From an uncultured Oscillospiraceae bacterium (lineage in GTDB: Bacteria > Bacillota > Clostridia > Oscillospirales > Oscillospiraceae): a DNA stretch of 26,943 bases. The notes beneath the pieces were generated by a model. The model did not search any database. It saw only the letters and a program-made list of their open reading frames with translations, and was not told where the DNA came from. The position numbers were made by a program, and so were the translations under genes. How positions within the stretch are numbered: the stretch's first letter is position 1; each line of letters begins with the position of its first letter. This document shows positions 6,336 to 13,808 of this stretch, piece after piece. The DNA lies in NCBI GenBank assembly GCA_934615645.1, contig CAKTTR010000024.1, positions 1 through 26,943 of the forward strand, in the 5' to 3' direction.

Positions 6336-7256
6336 TTAGTCGTTTTGCAGCAGGGCGCGGATGGCGATGGCTGGGCGGCGGGGGATGCGCTGCCAGTCAA
6401 ATTCTGCGATGAGCTCCGCTGGTGTGACCGGCTCTGGCGCTGGGAGGAGCCCGGCGGCACAGGCGAGATAACCGGTCAGCTGCGGCGCGCGCCAACGCTG
6501 GCGCAGCGCGGCAAAATCCAGGTCGCCATCCCGCTTGGAGAGACGGCGGCCGGTCTCGTCTGTCAGCAGCGGCACGTGGGCATAGCGGGGCGCGGGAAAG
6601 CCGAGCAGGCGCATTAAATAGAGCTGCGGCGGCGTCGCGGGCAGCAGATCGCAGCCCCGGACGACCTCTGTCACCCCGGCCAGCGCGTCATCGCAGACGA
6701 CGGCCAACTGATAGGCATAGACTCCGTCGGCCCTGCGGAGAATAAAATCACCGCACTCTTTCTGCAGGTTCTGCGCCGTGGGGCCAAAGACCCGGTCGGA
6801 AAAGGAAATTGTCTCGTCCGGCACACGGATGCGCCAGGCCGGGGCTTTGTGCATCTCGGCCCGCTGGGCCGGGTTCAGGTCCCTGCAGGCGCCGGAGTAG
6901 ATGACACGGCCGTCGGACGCATGGGGGGCGGACGCAGCGTGCAGCTGGCCCCGGGAGCAGTAGCAGGGATAGAGCAGACCGCGCTGGTTTAGCTGGTCAA
7001 AGTATTCGGCATAGACGGCGGCGCGGGCGCTCTGGGGCGGCATCTCTTGGTCCCAGTCCAGGCCGAGCCAGGTGAGGTCCTCCCGCAGCTGGCGGGCATA
7101 GGCCGGGCGGCAGCGGGCCGGGTCCAGGTCCTCGATGCGCAGGACGATCCTGCCGCCCTGGCTGCGGGCCGAGAGCCAGGCCAGCAGGGCGGTAAACGCG
7201 TTGCCCAGGTGCATCCGCCCGCTGGGGGTGGGTGCAAATCGTCCGATCGTCGTCAT
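6336..7256 (-). CDS. gluQ: Glutamyl-Q tRNA(Asp) synthetase (GluQRS)
   Basis: By family this enzyme activates glutamate and attaches it to the queuosine base at position 34 of tRNA-Asp. It resembles the catalytic half of glutamyl-tRNA synthetase but lacks the anticodon-binding half, and the 306-residue length fits. Visible are the HIGH-like GRMHLGNAF (His16 to Asn19), IEDLDPAR, a zinc site of the GluQRS type (Cys98, Cys100, Tyr120, Cys124), the substrate loop PATPPQLYLMRLLGFP and the KMSKS-like RRLSKRDGD. The ATG at 7256 has AAAGGAG seven bases upstream and begins MTTIGRFAPTPSG, the true family start; a longer in-frame reading to 7298 has no such site. It is transcribed away from the lipid-kinase operon. 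Confidence 0.94.
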   Translation of the reverse strand: MTTIGRFAPTPSGRMHLGNAFTALLAWLSARSQGGRIVLRIEDLDPARCRPAYARQLREDLTWLGLDWDQEMPPQSARAAVYAEYFDQLNQRGLLYPCYCSRGQLHAASAPHASDGRVIYSGACRDLNPAQRAEMHKAPAWRIRVPDETISFSDRVFGPTAQNLQKECGDFILRRADGVYAYQLAVVCDDALAGVTEVVRGCDLLPATPPQLYLMRLLGFPAPRYAHVPLLTDETGRRLSKRDGDLDFAALRQRWRAPQLTGYLACAAGLLPAPEPVTPAELIAEFDWQRIPRRPAIAIRALLQND

Positions 7257-7279
7257 AAAATTGCTCCTTTGCACAACGG

Positions 7280-7308
7280 TTGCAAAATCAGCCCGCATTC
7301 GGTATAAT
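7280..7308 (+). promoter_or_regulatory. Promoter of the lipid-kinase/dus/sigma operon
   Basis: TTGCAA (7280-7285) and a perfect TATAAT (7303-7308) are separated by 17 bases. The transcript would have a leader of about 150 nt before the TTG start at 7465. I see no convincing riboswitch fold in that leader. Confidence 0.75.
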
Positions 7309-7464
7309 GGGGCGTACGGTGGTGCGCTGTCTGCCGCGGGGCTGTGTTTTTTGCTATTTTAGCAGAAAACCGCGGCGGCGTAAAGGGCGCGGCCCCGGTT
7401 TTCCTTTGGTATTTTCCCACTCCTTTGTGCCTGGAGCGGGCCGGATGCAGAAAGAAGGTATGGC

Positions 7465-8373
7465 TTGAAAAAGTTACTTTTGGTGGTCAACCCCTGTGCG
7501 GGGATGAAACGGATCCAGCGGTATCTCGCGGATATTATCGGGCTGTTCACCGCCCACGGGTATGAAAATATCGTCTATATGACTGCTGGCCGGGCGGATG
7601 CGACGCAGATCGTCCAGCGCAAGGCGGCGGAGGTCGATCTTGTCGTCTGCGCGGGCGGCGACGGCACGTTTAACGAGGTCGTGGCAGGGATGCTGCTGAG
7701 CGGCGCGGATAAGCCCATCGGCTATATCCCGGCGGGCTCGACCAACGACTTTGCCAGCTCCCTGGGCCTGCCAAAGCAGATCATGGAGGCGGCCCGCTGC
7801 ATCGTCGAGGGAACGCCCCACCGGCTGGATATCGGCCGGTTCAACGACCGCTATTTCTCCTACGTCGCCTCCTGCGGCGCATTTACCCGGACGTCCTACG
7901 CGACGCCCCAGAGCGTCAAAAATGCCCTGGGCCATGTGGCGTATCTGCTGGCCGGGATCAAGGATATTGCCAATATCCGCAAGATCCACCTCCGGGTGGA
8001 GACGGACGACCAGGTGCTGGAGGATGACTATATCTTCGGCGCGGTCAGCAATTCGACCTCCGTCGGCGGCGTTTTGACGCTGGATCCGCACCTGGTCAAT
8101 ATGAGCGACGGCGTCTTTGAAGTGTTGCTGATCCGCTCGCCGTCGAACCTTATTGAGCTCAACGAGTGCATCGTGGCGCTGAGTACGCAGAATTATAATT
8201 CCGGCGCCATCACGTTCTGCAACACAAAAAAGGTGAAGATCACCGCCCCCGCCTCCGTCGACTGGACGCTGGACGGCGAAATGGCCGAGGGCAGCGAGAC
8301 GATCGAGGTCGAGAATCTGCACAACGCCATTGCCATCGTCTGCAACGAAGATGCTGCGCCGCGAGGAAAGTAA
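7465..8373 (+). CDS. Diacylglycerol kinase-family lipid kinase (YegS/BmrU type)
   Basis: This is a cytoplasmic or membrane-associated lipid kinase that by family phosphorylates diacylglycerol or a related lipid with ATP. The 302-residue product starts MKKLLLVVNPCAG and carries the nucleotide-binding VVCAGGDGTFNEVVAGM. The second glycine-rich motif YIPAGSTNDFASSLG follows, then the beta-rich C-terminal domain ending with SVDWTLDGE and EGSETIEVENL. Start is TTG at 7465 with AGAAGG upstream; the nearby ATG at 7460 is in another frame. The stop is directly followed by the ATG of the Nudix gene (TAAATG), so the two are translationally coupled. A lipid kinase could serve phosphatidic acid recycling or antibiotic-stress response; the substrate is not certain. 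Confidence 0.9.
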   Translation: MKKLLLVVNPCAGMKRIQRYLADIIGLFTAHGYENIVYMTAGRADATQIVQRKAAEVDLVVCAGGDGTFNEVVAGMLLSGADKPIGYIPAGSTNDFASSLGLPKQIMEAARCIVEGTPHRLDIGRFNDRYFSYVASCGAFTRTSYATPQSVKNALGHVAYLLAGIKDIANIRKIHLRVETDDQVLEDDYIFGAVSNSTSVGGVLTLDPHLVNMSDGVFEVLLIRSPSNLIELNECIVALSTQNYNSGAITFCNTKKVKITAPASVDWTLDGEMAEGSETIEVENLHNAIAIVCNEDAAPRGK

Positions 8374-8871
8374 ATGAAAAATACAACGCTTTGTTACCTG
8401 GAGCAAAACGGCTGCTATCTGATGCTGCACCGCGTGAAAAAGAAGCAGGATGAGAACGCCGGGAAATGGATCGGCATCGGCGGCAAGCTGGAGGAGAACG
8501 AGAGCCCCGAGGAATGCTGCTGCCGGGAATTCCTGGAAGAGACGGGCCTGACGCTGACAGACTACCGTTACCGGGGCATCATCACCTTTGTCTCCGACCA
8601 GTGGGAAGGGGAGTATATGCACCTGTTTTCCGCCACAGGGGCGGCGGGGACCCTCCGCGATTGCCCGGAGGGGGACCTGGCCTGGGTGCCCCTGGCAAAG
8701 GTGCCCCAGCTGCCCCAGTGGGAGGGCGACCGGCTGTTTTTGCAGCAGCTGCGCCAGAATGATGCCTTTTTCACCATGAAGCTGTGCTACACCGGCGACC
8801 AGCTCACCGGCGCTTGGAAAAACGGCCAGCCGCTTCCGCTGGACATTGCGCGAAAGGGAAACGATCTATGA
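8374..8871 (+). CDS. Nudix hydrolase (MutT/8-oxo-dGTPase-like)
   Basis: Nudix enzymes cleave nucleoside diphosphates linked to another group. The start of this 165-residue protein (TTLCYLEQNGCYLMLHRV) and its length resemble the 8-oxo-dGTP diphosphatase branch common in Firmicutes. The Nudix box is complete at residues 37-59: Gly37, Glu43, then REFLEETGL, which supplies the metal-binding glutamates. The GKWIGIGGKLEENE context is also typical. It begins directly after the lipid-kinase stop and ends in an ATGA overlap with the dihydrouridine synthase gene, so it is the second gene of an operon. The substrate (oxidised dNTP versus another nucleotide) cannot be settled from sequence. Confidence 0.88.
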   Translation: MKNTTLCYLEQNGCYLMLHRVKKKQDENAGKWIGIGGKLEENESPEECCCREFLEETGLTLTDYRYRGIITFVSDQWEGEYMHLFSATGAAGTLRDCPEGDLAWVPLAKVPQLPQWEGDRLFLQQLRQNDAFFTMKLCYTGDQLTGAWKNGQPLPLDIARKGNDL

Positions 8872-9842
8872 GATTTGCAGACGGCCTGCCGGGGCGGCTT
8901 TGGCTCGCACCGATGGCGGGCGTGACGGATTATGCTTACCGCACCATCTGCGCCGGGCTCGGCGCGGAGGTCACGGTGACGGAGATGGTCTCATCCCGCG
9001 CCCTGGTCTATCAGGATAAAAAAAGCCGGACGCTGCTGCGCAAAAATGCGGGCAGCGCCTGCGGCGTGCAGATCTTCGGCAATGACCCGACCATTATGGC
9101 CGAGGCGGCCGGGCTGGCGCTGGAGGCCAGCGGCTGCGATTTTATTGACATCAATATGGGCTGCCCCATGCCGAAGGTCGCAGGGACCGGCGACGGCTCC
9201 GGCCTGATGCGCACGCCGGAGCTGGCTGGCCGCATCGTCCGGGCGGTCGCCGATGCCGTGCCTGTCCCGGTGACGGTCAAAATGCGCACCGGGTGGGATA
9301 AAGGCAGTATCAACTGCGTGGAACTGGCAAAAATTTGCCAGGAGAACGGCGCGGCTGCCGTCGCCGTCCATGGCAGGACCCGTACGATGCTCTATTCCGG
9401 GACGGCGGATTGGGATATCATCCGCTGCGTAAAAGAGGCGCTGACCATCCCGGTCATCGCCAATGGCGATATTATCTCCTCCCAGGCGGCGTCGCGCTGC
9501 CTGGCGCGCACCGGCGCGGATGGGCTGATGGTCGGTCGCGGCTGCTTCGGCGATCCGTGGTTATTCACCCAGCTGCGGGCGGCGCTGGCCGGGGAGGAGA
9601 TCCCAGAACGGCCGCCCCTGGCGTCGCGCATTGGCGTGGCGGAGGAGCAGTTTGCCCTGGCCATGGCGGACAAGGGTGAGCATATCGCCTGCCTGGAGGC
9701 CAGGAAGTATTTCTCCTGGTATCTGCGGGGTGTGCCGCATAGTAATTACTACAAGGAACAGATCTCAAAGATCAGTTCCGCGGAGGAGGTCCGGCGCATT
9801 GCCGCCGGGATCCGGAGGGATCTGCATGATGCGGGAGAGTGA
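8868..9842 (+). CDS. dusB: tRNA dihydrouridine synthase (DusB-like)
   Basis: This flavoprotein reduces uridine to dihydrouridine in tRNA D-loops using FMN and NADPH. The 324-residue product begins MRFADGLPGRLWLAPMAGVTD, with the family's conserved LAPMAGVTD. The active-site segment FIDINMGCPMPKV carries the catalytic Cys99, followed by GSGLMRTPEL, MRTGWD, AVHGRTRTMLYSG and IANGDI, then the FMN phosphate site GLMVGRGCFGDPW. A C-terminal helical RNA-binding part follows (ARKYFSWYLRGVP). The start ATG at 8868 overlaps the Nudix stop as ATGA; a longer in-frame reading to 8784 overlaps the Nudix gene and lacks support. Its last 17 bases overlap the sigma-factor gene. DusB is the usual branch in Firmicutes; the exact uridine target is inferred. 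Confidence 0.93.
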   Translation: MRFADGLPGRLWLAPMAGVTDYAYRTICAGLGAEVTVTEMVSSRALVYQDKKSRTLLRKNAGSACGVQIFGNDPTIMAEAAGLALEASGCDFIDINMGCPMPKVAGTGDGSGLMRTPELAGRIVRAVADAVPVPVTVKMRTGWDKGSINCVELAKICQENGAAAVAVHGRTRTMLYSGTADWDIIRCVKEALTIPVIANGDIISSQAASRCLARTGADGLMVGRGCFGDPWLFTQLRAALAGEEIPERPPLASRIGVAEEQFALAMADKGEHIACLEARKYFSWYLRGVPHSNYYKEQISKISSAEEVRRIAAGIRRDLHDAGE

Positions 9843-10425
9843 ATGGATCCGGGCCGCGGCGGCAGGCGATCAGCATGCCTTTGCCCAGCTGGTGGCCCGG
9901 TATCAAAAGCCGGTCTACAATCTGGTCCTGCGGACCGTCGGCAACGAGCAGGACGCGCTGGACCTGACGCAGGAGACGTTTGTCCGGGCCTGGCGGGGCC
10001 TGCCGGGCTTCCGGGCGGAGGCAAAATTTTCCACCTGGCTCTACCGGCTGGCCAGCAATGTCAGCATTGATTTTCTCCGGGCGCAGAAGAACCGGAAGAC
10101 GGTCTCTCTCTCCGGCCCGGAGGAAACAGCCCAGGCCTGGGAGCTGCCGGACCCGGCCCCCGGGCCGGAGGCGGCGGTCCTGCAGCGGGAGCAGGCGGCG
10201 CAGCTGCGCCGCGCGCTGGAGCAGCTGCGCCCAGAGCAGCGCCAGATTTTGACGCTGCGCTCTATGCAAGGGCTTTCGTATGAAGAGATCGGCCAGAGCC
10301 TGGGCCTGCGGGCGGGGACAGTAAAATCCCGCCTGGCCAGAGCCCGGGAACAGCTGCGCCGCGCGCTGGAGGAAACCGGGAACAAAATGCCGGCAGCGCC
10401 GTCTAAGAAAGCAGAAAGGGGGTAA
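9826..10425 (+). CDS. ECF-type RNA polymerase sigma factor
   Basis: This is an alternative sigma factor directing RNA polymerase to a stress or envelope regulon. The 199-residue product has a region 2 (about 18-90) with NLVLRTVGNEQDALDLTQET and FSTWLYRLASNVSIDFLR. A short charged linker follows, then region 4 (about 130-185) with LRPEQRQILTLRSMQGLSY and the helix-turn-helix SLGLRAGTVKSRLARAREQL. Both domains are complete. Two adjacent ATGs (9826, 9829) follow GGAGGGA; the second has the better spacing. It overlaps the end of the dihydrouridine synthase gene by 17 bases and is followed five bases later by its anti-sigma gene. The resemblance is to SigW/RpoE-like ECF factors, but the trigger is unknown. 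Confidence 0.93.
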   Translation: MMRESEWIRAAAAGDQHAFAQLVARYQKPVYNLVLRTVGNEQDALDLTQETFVRAWRGLPGFRAEAKFSTWLYRLASNVSIDFLRAQKNRKTVSLSGPEETAQAWELPDPAPGPEAAVLQREQAAQLRRALEQLRPEQRQILTLRSMQGLSYEEIGQSLGLRAGTVKSRLARAREQLRRALEETGNKMPAAPSKKAERG

Positions 10426-10430
10426 TGCAG

Positions 10431-10559
10431 ATGCGATGCAAAAAAGCGAACCGGCTGCTGAGCGAAAAGCTGGACGGGATGCTCTCGCCGCGGGAAAACG
10501 CGGCGCTTGCCAAGCATCTGGACCAGTGCCCCGCCTGCCGCCGGCGGCTGACCGACTAG
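10431..10559 (+). CDS. Anti-sigma factor, N-terminal zinc-binding (zf-HC2) piece ending at in-frame TAG
   Basis: The 42-residue reading begins MRCKKANRLLSEKLDGML and contains the anti-sigma zinc motif HLDQCPACRR (H-x3-C-x2-C). It stops at TAG 10557-10559. The frame continues open beyond the stop and the next codon is ATG, so an ordinary full-length anti-sigma factor would read straight through, with a sense codon (for example tyrosine) in place of TAG. The start ATG 10431 follows AAAGGGGG. This piece alone has the region that binds the sigma factor but no membrane anchor. Possibilities are a real nonsense mutation, a sequencing error, or a split gene with termination and restart at TAGATG. 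Confidence 0.65.
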   Translation: MRCKKANRLLSEKLDGMLSPRENAALAKHLDQCPACRRRLTD

Positions 10560-11249
10560 ATGCAGCTGGATGCCGCGCTTGCCGACCTGGAGCAAACGCC
10601 GCCTGCAGCGCTGCAGCAAAATATTATGGCGGAGATCGCCGCCAGCCAGCCCCAGCGGGCCCCGCGGCAGTCGCGCCGCTTTCTCTGGGGGCCGGGCACC
10701 GCAGTTGCGGCAGCTGCAGCAGTTTTGCTGCTGCTCCTCGGCAGCGGCAAGCTGATGCTGCCCGCCGGAAATGAGACCGCCGTCGCCGCTGGCGTGCAAG
10801 ACAGCGCCGCAGCGGACGAGGCCACCCAGCAGGACGCCGGGGGAGAAGCGCTGCAAAGCGCGACCGCCGCGCCGGACCAGGCGTCGACAGACCTCAAACA
10901 GGGAAGCGTCCTGCCGGAGCCGTCTGGTTCGGATGGCGCTTCGGGCGATACGACAGACGCGGCGTCCCCATTTGAGCAAGCGGGCGAGAATGCTGCGACA
11001 GAGATGGGCGGCGGTGACGACGCCTTTGACTTAACGACCTTCCTGGCCTGGCAGGAGCTGCCGGTCCTGGTCCTGTACGGCCGCCAGACGGCGGAATTTA
11101 CGCAGATCACAGCCTGGGACGAGATCGCCGACGGCGTCTGGGAGGCCAAAGCCCCGCTGACGCAGCTGCAGCAGCTGCATGAGGCCGAGGGCGGCACCTG
11201 GTACGGCGAGGTGACCGGTCAGACGGGGATCCTGCTCCTGTGCCCATAA
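10560..11249 (+). CDS. Anti-sigma factor, membrane and extracytoplasmic piece after in-frame TAG
   Basis: The 229-residue reading begins MQLDAALADLEQTPPAALQ, the usual continuation after an anti-sigma zinc finger, in the same frame as the preceding 42 codons. One membrane helix lies at about 47-63 (AVAAAAAVLLLLLG). The outside part has a long Ala/Asp/Ser/Gln-rich linker (about 70-150), then a compact domain (about 155-229) that I do not recognise, with LAWQELPVLVLYGRQ and WYGEVTGQTGILLL. The ATG sits directly on the TAG (TAGATG) without a clear ribosome site of its own, so expression would rely on reinitiation or readthrough. Together with the zinc-binding piece it forms a normal one-pass anti-sigma factor partnering the adjacent ECF sigma factor. 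Confidence 0.7.
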   Translation: MQLDAALADLEQTPPAALQQNIMAEIAASQPQRAPRQSRRFLWGPGTAVAAAAAVLLLLLGSGKLMLPAGNETAVAAGVQDSAAADEATQQDAGGEALQSATAAPDQASTDLKQGSVLPEPSGSDGASGDTTDAASPFEQAGENAATEMGGGDDAFDLTTFLAWQELPVLVLYGRQTAEFTQITAWDEIADGVWEAKAPLTQLQQLHEAEGGTWYGEVTGQTGILLLCP

Positions 11250-11268
11250 CGGGGCCGGAAAAAACAGA

Positions 11269-11309
11269 GCGCGGAAAAAGCCAGCTTGTTTGGCTTTTTC
11301 CGCGCTTTT
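11269..11309. terminator. Bidirectional terminator between convergent genes
   Basis: Arms 11269-11283 and 11291-11305 pair perfectly over 15 bp, with internal AAAAA/TTTTT and a 7-nt loop, followed by TTTTG on the plus strand. It lies between the anti-sigma gene (plus) and the DUF4363 gene (minus) and can serve both. Confidence 0.85.
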
Positions 11310-11320
11310 GCTGCGCCCTG

Positions 11321-11713
11321 CTAGCGGCAGTGGGCGAAGATGTTGAAATAGTAGGCCTTTTCCATCTGGGGCAGATGCTCAACCAGGGCGATAAGCTCCG
11401 CGCAGGTCGAGCGCAGCTCCCCTAGGTCCTGGGCAGCGGCGTTTCCGCCGAGCTGGGCAAAGTGGACATTGATGTCGTCCATCTCCGCATGGTATAAAAT
11501 AGAGCCGAGGAAGCCACTGTAGCGCTGCCAGAGGTCCATGGCCTTCCGGGCGTAGTCCGAGGCCAACTCCGGCGCGTCCTGGTCCAGCGCCTGTTCGGCA
11601 AGCCGCAGCTCCTGGACGATTTGCCCGGCCCGGTTTTCCAGTAGGCTGACTGCGCCGATGGAGGCGGCCAGCAGCAGGGCGAGGATGACAAGACCAATCA
11701 CAAGGTGCTTCAT
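11321..11713 (-). CDS. DUF4363 family membrane-anchored protein
   Basis: The function of this family is unknown. The 130-residue product has one N-terminal hydrophobic segment (about 4-25, VIGLVILALLLAASIGAVSLL), which could be a signal anchor or signal peptide. The rest is a largely helical domain rich in Glu, Ala and Leu (ENRAGQIVQELRLAEQAL, then LWQRYSGFLGSILYHAEMDDIN). The family is typically found beside DUF421 membrane proteins in spore-forming Firmicutes, as here. The ATG at 11713 overlaps the stop of the DUF421 gene by four bases, so the two are co-translated and probably act together. The name rests on length, topology and neighbour; no catalytic residues are seen. Confidence 0.82.
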   Translation of the reverse strand: MKHLVIGLVILALLLAASIGAVSLLENRAGQIVQELRLAEQALDQDAPELASDYARKAMDLWQRYSGFLGSILYHAEMDDINVHFAQLGGNAAAQDLGELRSTCAELIALVEHLPQMEKAYYFNIFAHCR

Positions 11714-12393
11714 GAGGATGTCTTCTCCTCCTTTCGGGCAAGAAAGATCTTTCCCGCACCGTCGACGGTCATCAGCAGGACCTGGCGGGGCTGCAGATTG
11801 CGCTTTTCCAGCTGGCGGCGCAGCCAGTGGCGGTTATAGCCCGCCAGGTGCAGGTTCTGCGGCAGCAGATGCCCGTCGGAGATCAGCGTATAGGGCAAAA
11901 ATGCGTCCTTGACGGTGATCCCGGCGTCCTTTGCCGTGGCGGGGGCGTCCTTGGGGTACAAGAAGGTGGAGATCAGACCGTTGGTCTCCAGAATCGCGTA
12001 TTTGACGGTCGTCAGGTCCAGAATGCCCTGCTCCCGCAGGTGCTCGGTCAGTTCGTCCAGATGAATCCGCGTCCGGGCCAGATTTCGCTGGCAGATCGTC
12101 CCGTTTTCGACGAGGATGACCGGCTTGCCGCAGAGCAGACGCCGCATGCGGATGCTCTGATAGGCCAGTACGGAGAGAATCAGCGAAATGCCCAGCACCG
12201 TCAGCATCGGGACGAGACCGGAGGCCAGGGGGATGCCGTTGTCCTGCATTGGCACGGCGGCCAGATTGGCCAGCAGCATTGTGACGACAAATTCCGTCGG
12301 CTCCATCTGCCCAATCTGCCGCTTGCCCATGACCCGGACGACGAGGATCAGCAAAAGATATAGAATCACCGTGCGGATGTACGAGATTAGCAT
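11710..12393 (-). CDS. DUF421 (YetF-like) integral membrane protein
   Basis: The function is unknown. Members have a few N-terminal membrane helices followed by a cytoplasmic domain of two similar halves. The 227-residue product starts MLISYIRTVILYLLLILVVRVMGKRQIGQM, the family's conserved opening. Further helices cover about 38-85, through LANLAAVP and VLGISLILSVLAY. The soluble part includes GKPVILVENG, the family hallmark TVKYAILETNG, and the second half with LPYTLISDG and VLLMTVDGAG. The start ATG at 12393 has GAGGTGA upstream. It leads a two-gene minus-strand unit with DUF4363 (ATGA overlap), divergent from the chromate-transport/ruv run. Confidence 0.9.
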   Translation of the reverse strand: MLISYIRTVILYLLLILVVRVMGKRQIGQMEPTEFVVTMLLANLAAVPMQDNGIPLASGLVPMLTVLGISLILSVLAYQSIRMRRLLCGKPVILVENGTICQRNLARTRIHLDELTEHLREQGILDLTTVKYAILETNGLISTFLYPKDAPATAKDAGITVKDAFLPYTLISDGHLLPQNLHLAGYNRHWLRRQLEKRNLQPRQVLLMTVDGAGKIFLARKEEKTSS

Positions 12394-12527
12394 GGAATCA
12401 CCTCGCCCCTAGTATGCGCGCGGCAGGCGGAATTATCCGGTATCCCGCCCGGGCCGCCGGGAAATTTTCGCCCGGAGACTGTTCAAGGCGGAAAAAATAT
12501 GGTATCATGAAAGCCGAGGTGTGATCT

Positions 12528-12722
12528 ATGGATGAAAAAGAAATGAAATTGGAAGACGCAGCCCAGCCGCAGGAAGCGGAGGCGCCGCAGGCGTTAGAGC
12601 AGGAGCTGGAGCAAGCGCCGATGGTGGAGCGCCCGGTCTGGCACCGCGTGTTTGCCGGGGTGCTGGCTGCGCTGGTGATCATCGGCGTGATCGGCTATTA
12701 CTACTGGATCATGCGCGGCTGA
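12528..12722 (+). CDS. Small single-pass membrane protein, unknown function
   Basis: I do not recognise this 64-residue protein. It has an acidic, glutamine- and alanine-rich N-terminal half (about 1-40, with the heptad-like EAPQALEQELEQAP) and one C-terminal membrane helix (about 43-61, VFAGVLAALVIIGVIGYYYWI), ending MRG. The topology suggests a cytoplasmic tail with a C-terminal anchor. The ATG at 12528 follows GAGGTGTGATCT. A weak -10-like TATCAT is at 12503-12508. It ends 10 bases before the first chromate transporter gene, so it is probably the first gene of that operon. The composition is coherent and the ribosome site reasonable, so I take it as a real gene, but no function can be named. 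Confidence 0.6.
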   Translation: MDEKEMKLEDAAQPQEAEAPQALEQELEQAPMVERPVWHRVFAGVLAALVIIGVIGYYYWIMRG

Positions 12723-12732
12723 GGGGACTGTC

Positions 12733-13260
12733 ATGGCGGAGCTGTTTTGGGTCTTTTTTCGGATCGGTTTTCTGATGTTCGGCGGCGGCTATGTGATGCT
12801 GCCGCTGCTGCAGCGAGAAGTCGTGGAAAAGCGCGGCTGGATCACGCAGGAGGCGCTGCTGGACTGCTTCGCCCTGAGCCAGTGTACGCCCGGGGCCATC
12901 GCGGTTAATGCAGCGACGTATGTCGGCTACCAGCGCAAGGGCGTCTGGGGCGGCTGCGTGGCGACACTGGGCGTCGTCCTGCCGTCACTGGGGATCATCA
13001 GTCTCCTCGCCGGAATTCTGCTGCGGATCGACACGCTGCCGCTGGTCGTGAATGCCTTTGCCGGTGTGCGGGTGGCGGTGGCGGCGCTGGTCGTGGCAGC
13101 CATCTGGCAGCTGTATCGTCAGGGTGTCCGCGGCGCGGGGGCCAATGGACTGTGTGTTGGCGCGCTGGCGCTGGCGCTGCTGGGCGTCTCGCCGGTCATC
13201 GTGACCTTGGGCGCGTTGTGCCTGGGGCTGCTGCTGCCGCGGATCCGGAGGCACGTATGA
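12733..13260 (+). CDS. Chromate transporter family protein (CHR), first half-size subunit
   Basis: CHR proteins are membrane transporters; some export chromate, while the physiological anion in most anaerobes is unknown. Short-chain members of about 180 residues work as pairs from adjacent genes. The 175-residue product begins with the family pattern LFWVFFRIGFLMFGGGYVMLPLLQRE. It continues with GWITQEALLDCFALSQCTPGAIAVNAATYVGY (the conserved CTPGAIAVN turn) and about five to six hydrophobic segments. The ATG at 12733 lies just after the small membrane protein, and the gene ends in an ATGA overlap with the second subunit. The first and second products are related but clearly distinct, as expected for a heterodimer with opposite topologies. 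Confidence 0.9.
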   Translation: MAELFWVFFRIGFLMFGGGYVMLPLLQREVVEKRGWITQEALLDCFALSQCTPGAIAVNAATYVGYQRKGVWGGCVATLGVVLPSLGIISLLAGILLRIDTLPLVVNAFAGVRVAVAALVVAAIWQLYRQGVRGAGANGLCVGALALALLGVSPVIVTLGALCLGLLLPRIRRHV

Positions 13261-13808
13261 TCTATCTATCTTTATTTTGTGAATTCTTTCAGACCGGCCT
13301 GTTCGCCTTTGGCGGCGGCCTGGCGACGCTGCCGTTCCTATCTAATATGGCGGCGCGCTATGGCTGGTTCACCCAGGCGGAGCTGACGAATATGCTGGCG
13401 GTCTCGGAAGCGACGCCGGGGCCCATCGGTGTCAATATGGCGACATATTGTGGCATGAAGACGGCCGGTGTGCCCGGGGCGTGCGTTGCGACGTTTGGCC
13501 TCGTCCTGCCGTCGATCCTCTGTATGCTGCTGCTGGCGTCGCTGCTGGCACGGTATCAGAAGAGCCGCGCGGTGCGCGGCGCGCTGCAGGTGCTGCGGCC
13601 GGTATCAGTTGGGCTTGTGACTGCGGCCGGTTGGGCAGTCGTCCAGGCGGCGCTGTTTCCCGGGGGCCTGTGGGCGGTCAGTTGGCTGGCGGCGGCGCTG
13701 TTTGTCGTGCTGTTGGCGGCAAATCTCTGCCTGAAGAAGCTGCCGCCGGTGGTGCTGCTGGCCTTTGGGGCAATCGCCGGGATCATATGGAACATGGGGG
13801 GCGCATGA
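13257..13808 (+). CDS. Chromate transporter family protein (CHR), second half-size subunit
   Basis: This is the partner of the preceding short CHR protein in a predicted two-subunit anion transporter of the cytoplasmic membrane. The 183-residue product starts MIYLSLFCEFFQTGLFAFGGGLATLPFL and has the matching signature SEATPGPIGVNMATYCG, followed by hydrophobic segments to the end. The start ATG 13257 overlaps the upstream stop (ATGA); a longer in-frame reading back to 13152 would lie inside the first transporter gene. It ends in another ATGA overlap with ruvC, so the transporter pair is translationally linked to the Holliday-junction genes, probably a gene-packing effect with no functional link. 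Confidence 0.9.
   Translation: MIYLSLFCEFFQTGLFAFGGGLATLPFLSNMAARYGWFTQAELTNMLAVSEATPGPIGVNMATYCGMKTAGVPGACVATFGLVLPSILCMLLLASLLARYQKSRAVRGALQVLRPVSVGLVTAAGWAVVQAALFPGGLWAVSWLAAALFVVLLAANLCLKKLPPVVLLAFGAIAGIIWNMGGA

Noticed and set aside
7474..8622. A 382-codon open frame on the minus strand
   Set aside because: Mirror of the lipid-kinase and Nudix genes, both of which have clear motifs and coupled starts.
10557..10559. TAG read as pyrrolysine
   Set aside because: Nothing in the window suggests a pyrrolysine system, and anti-sigma factors have no known need for it; mutation, base error or reinitiation is simpler.
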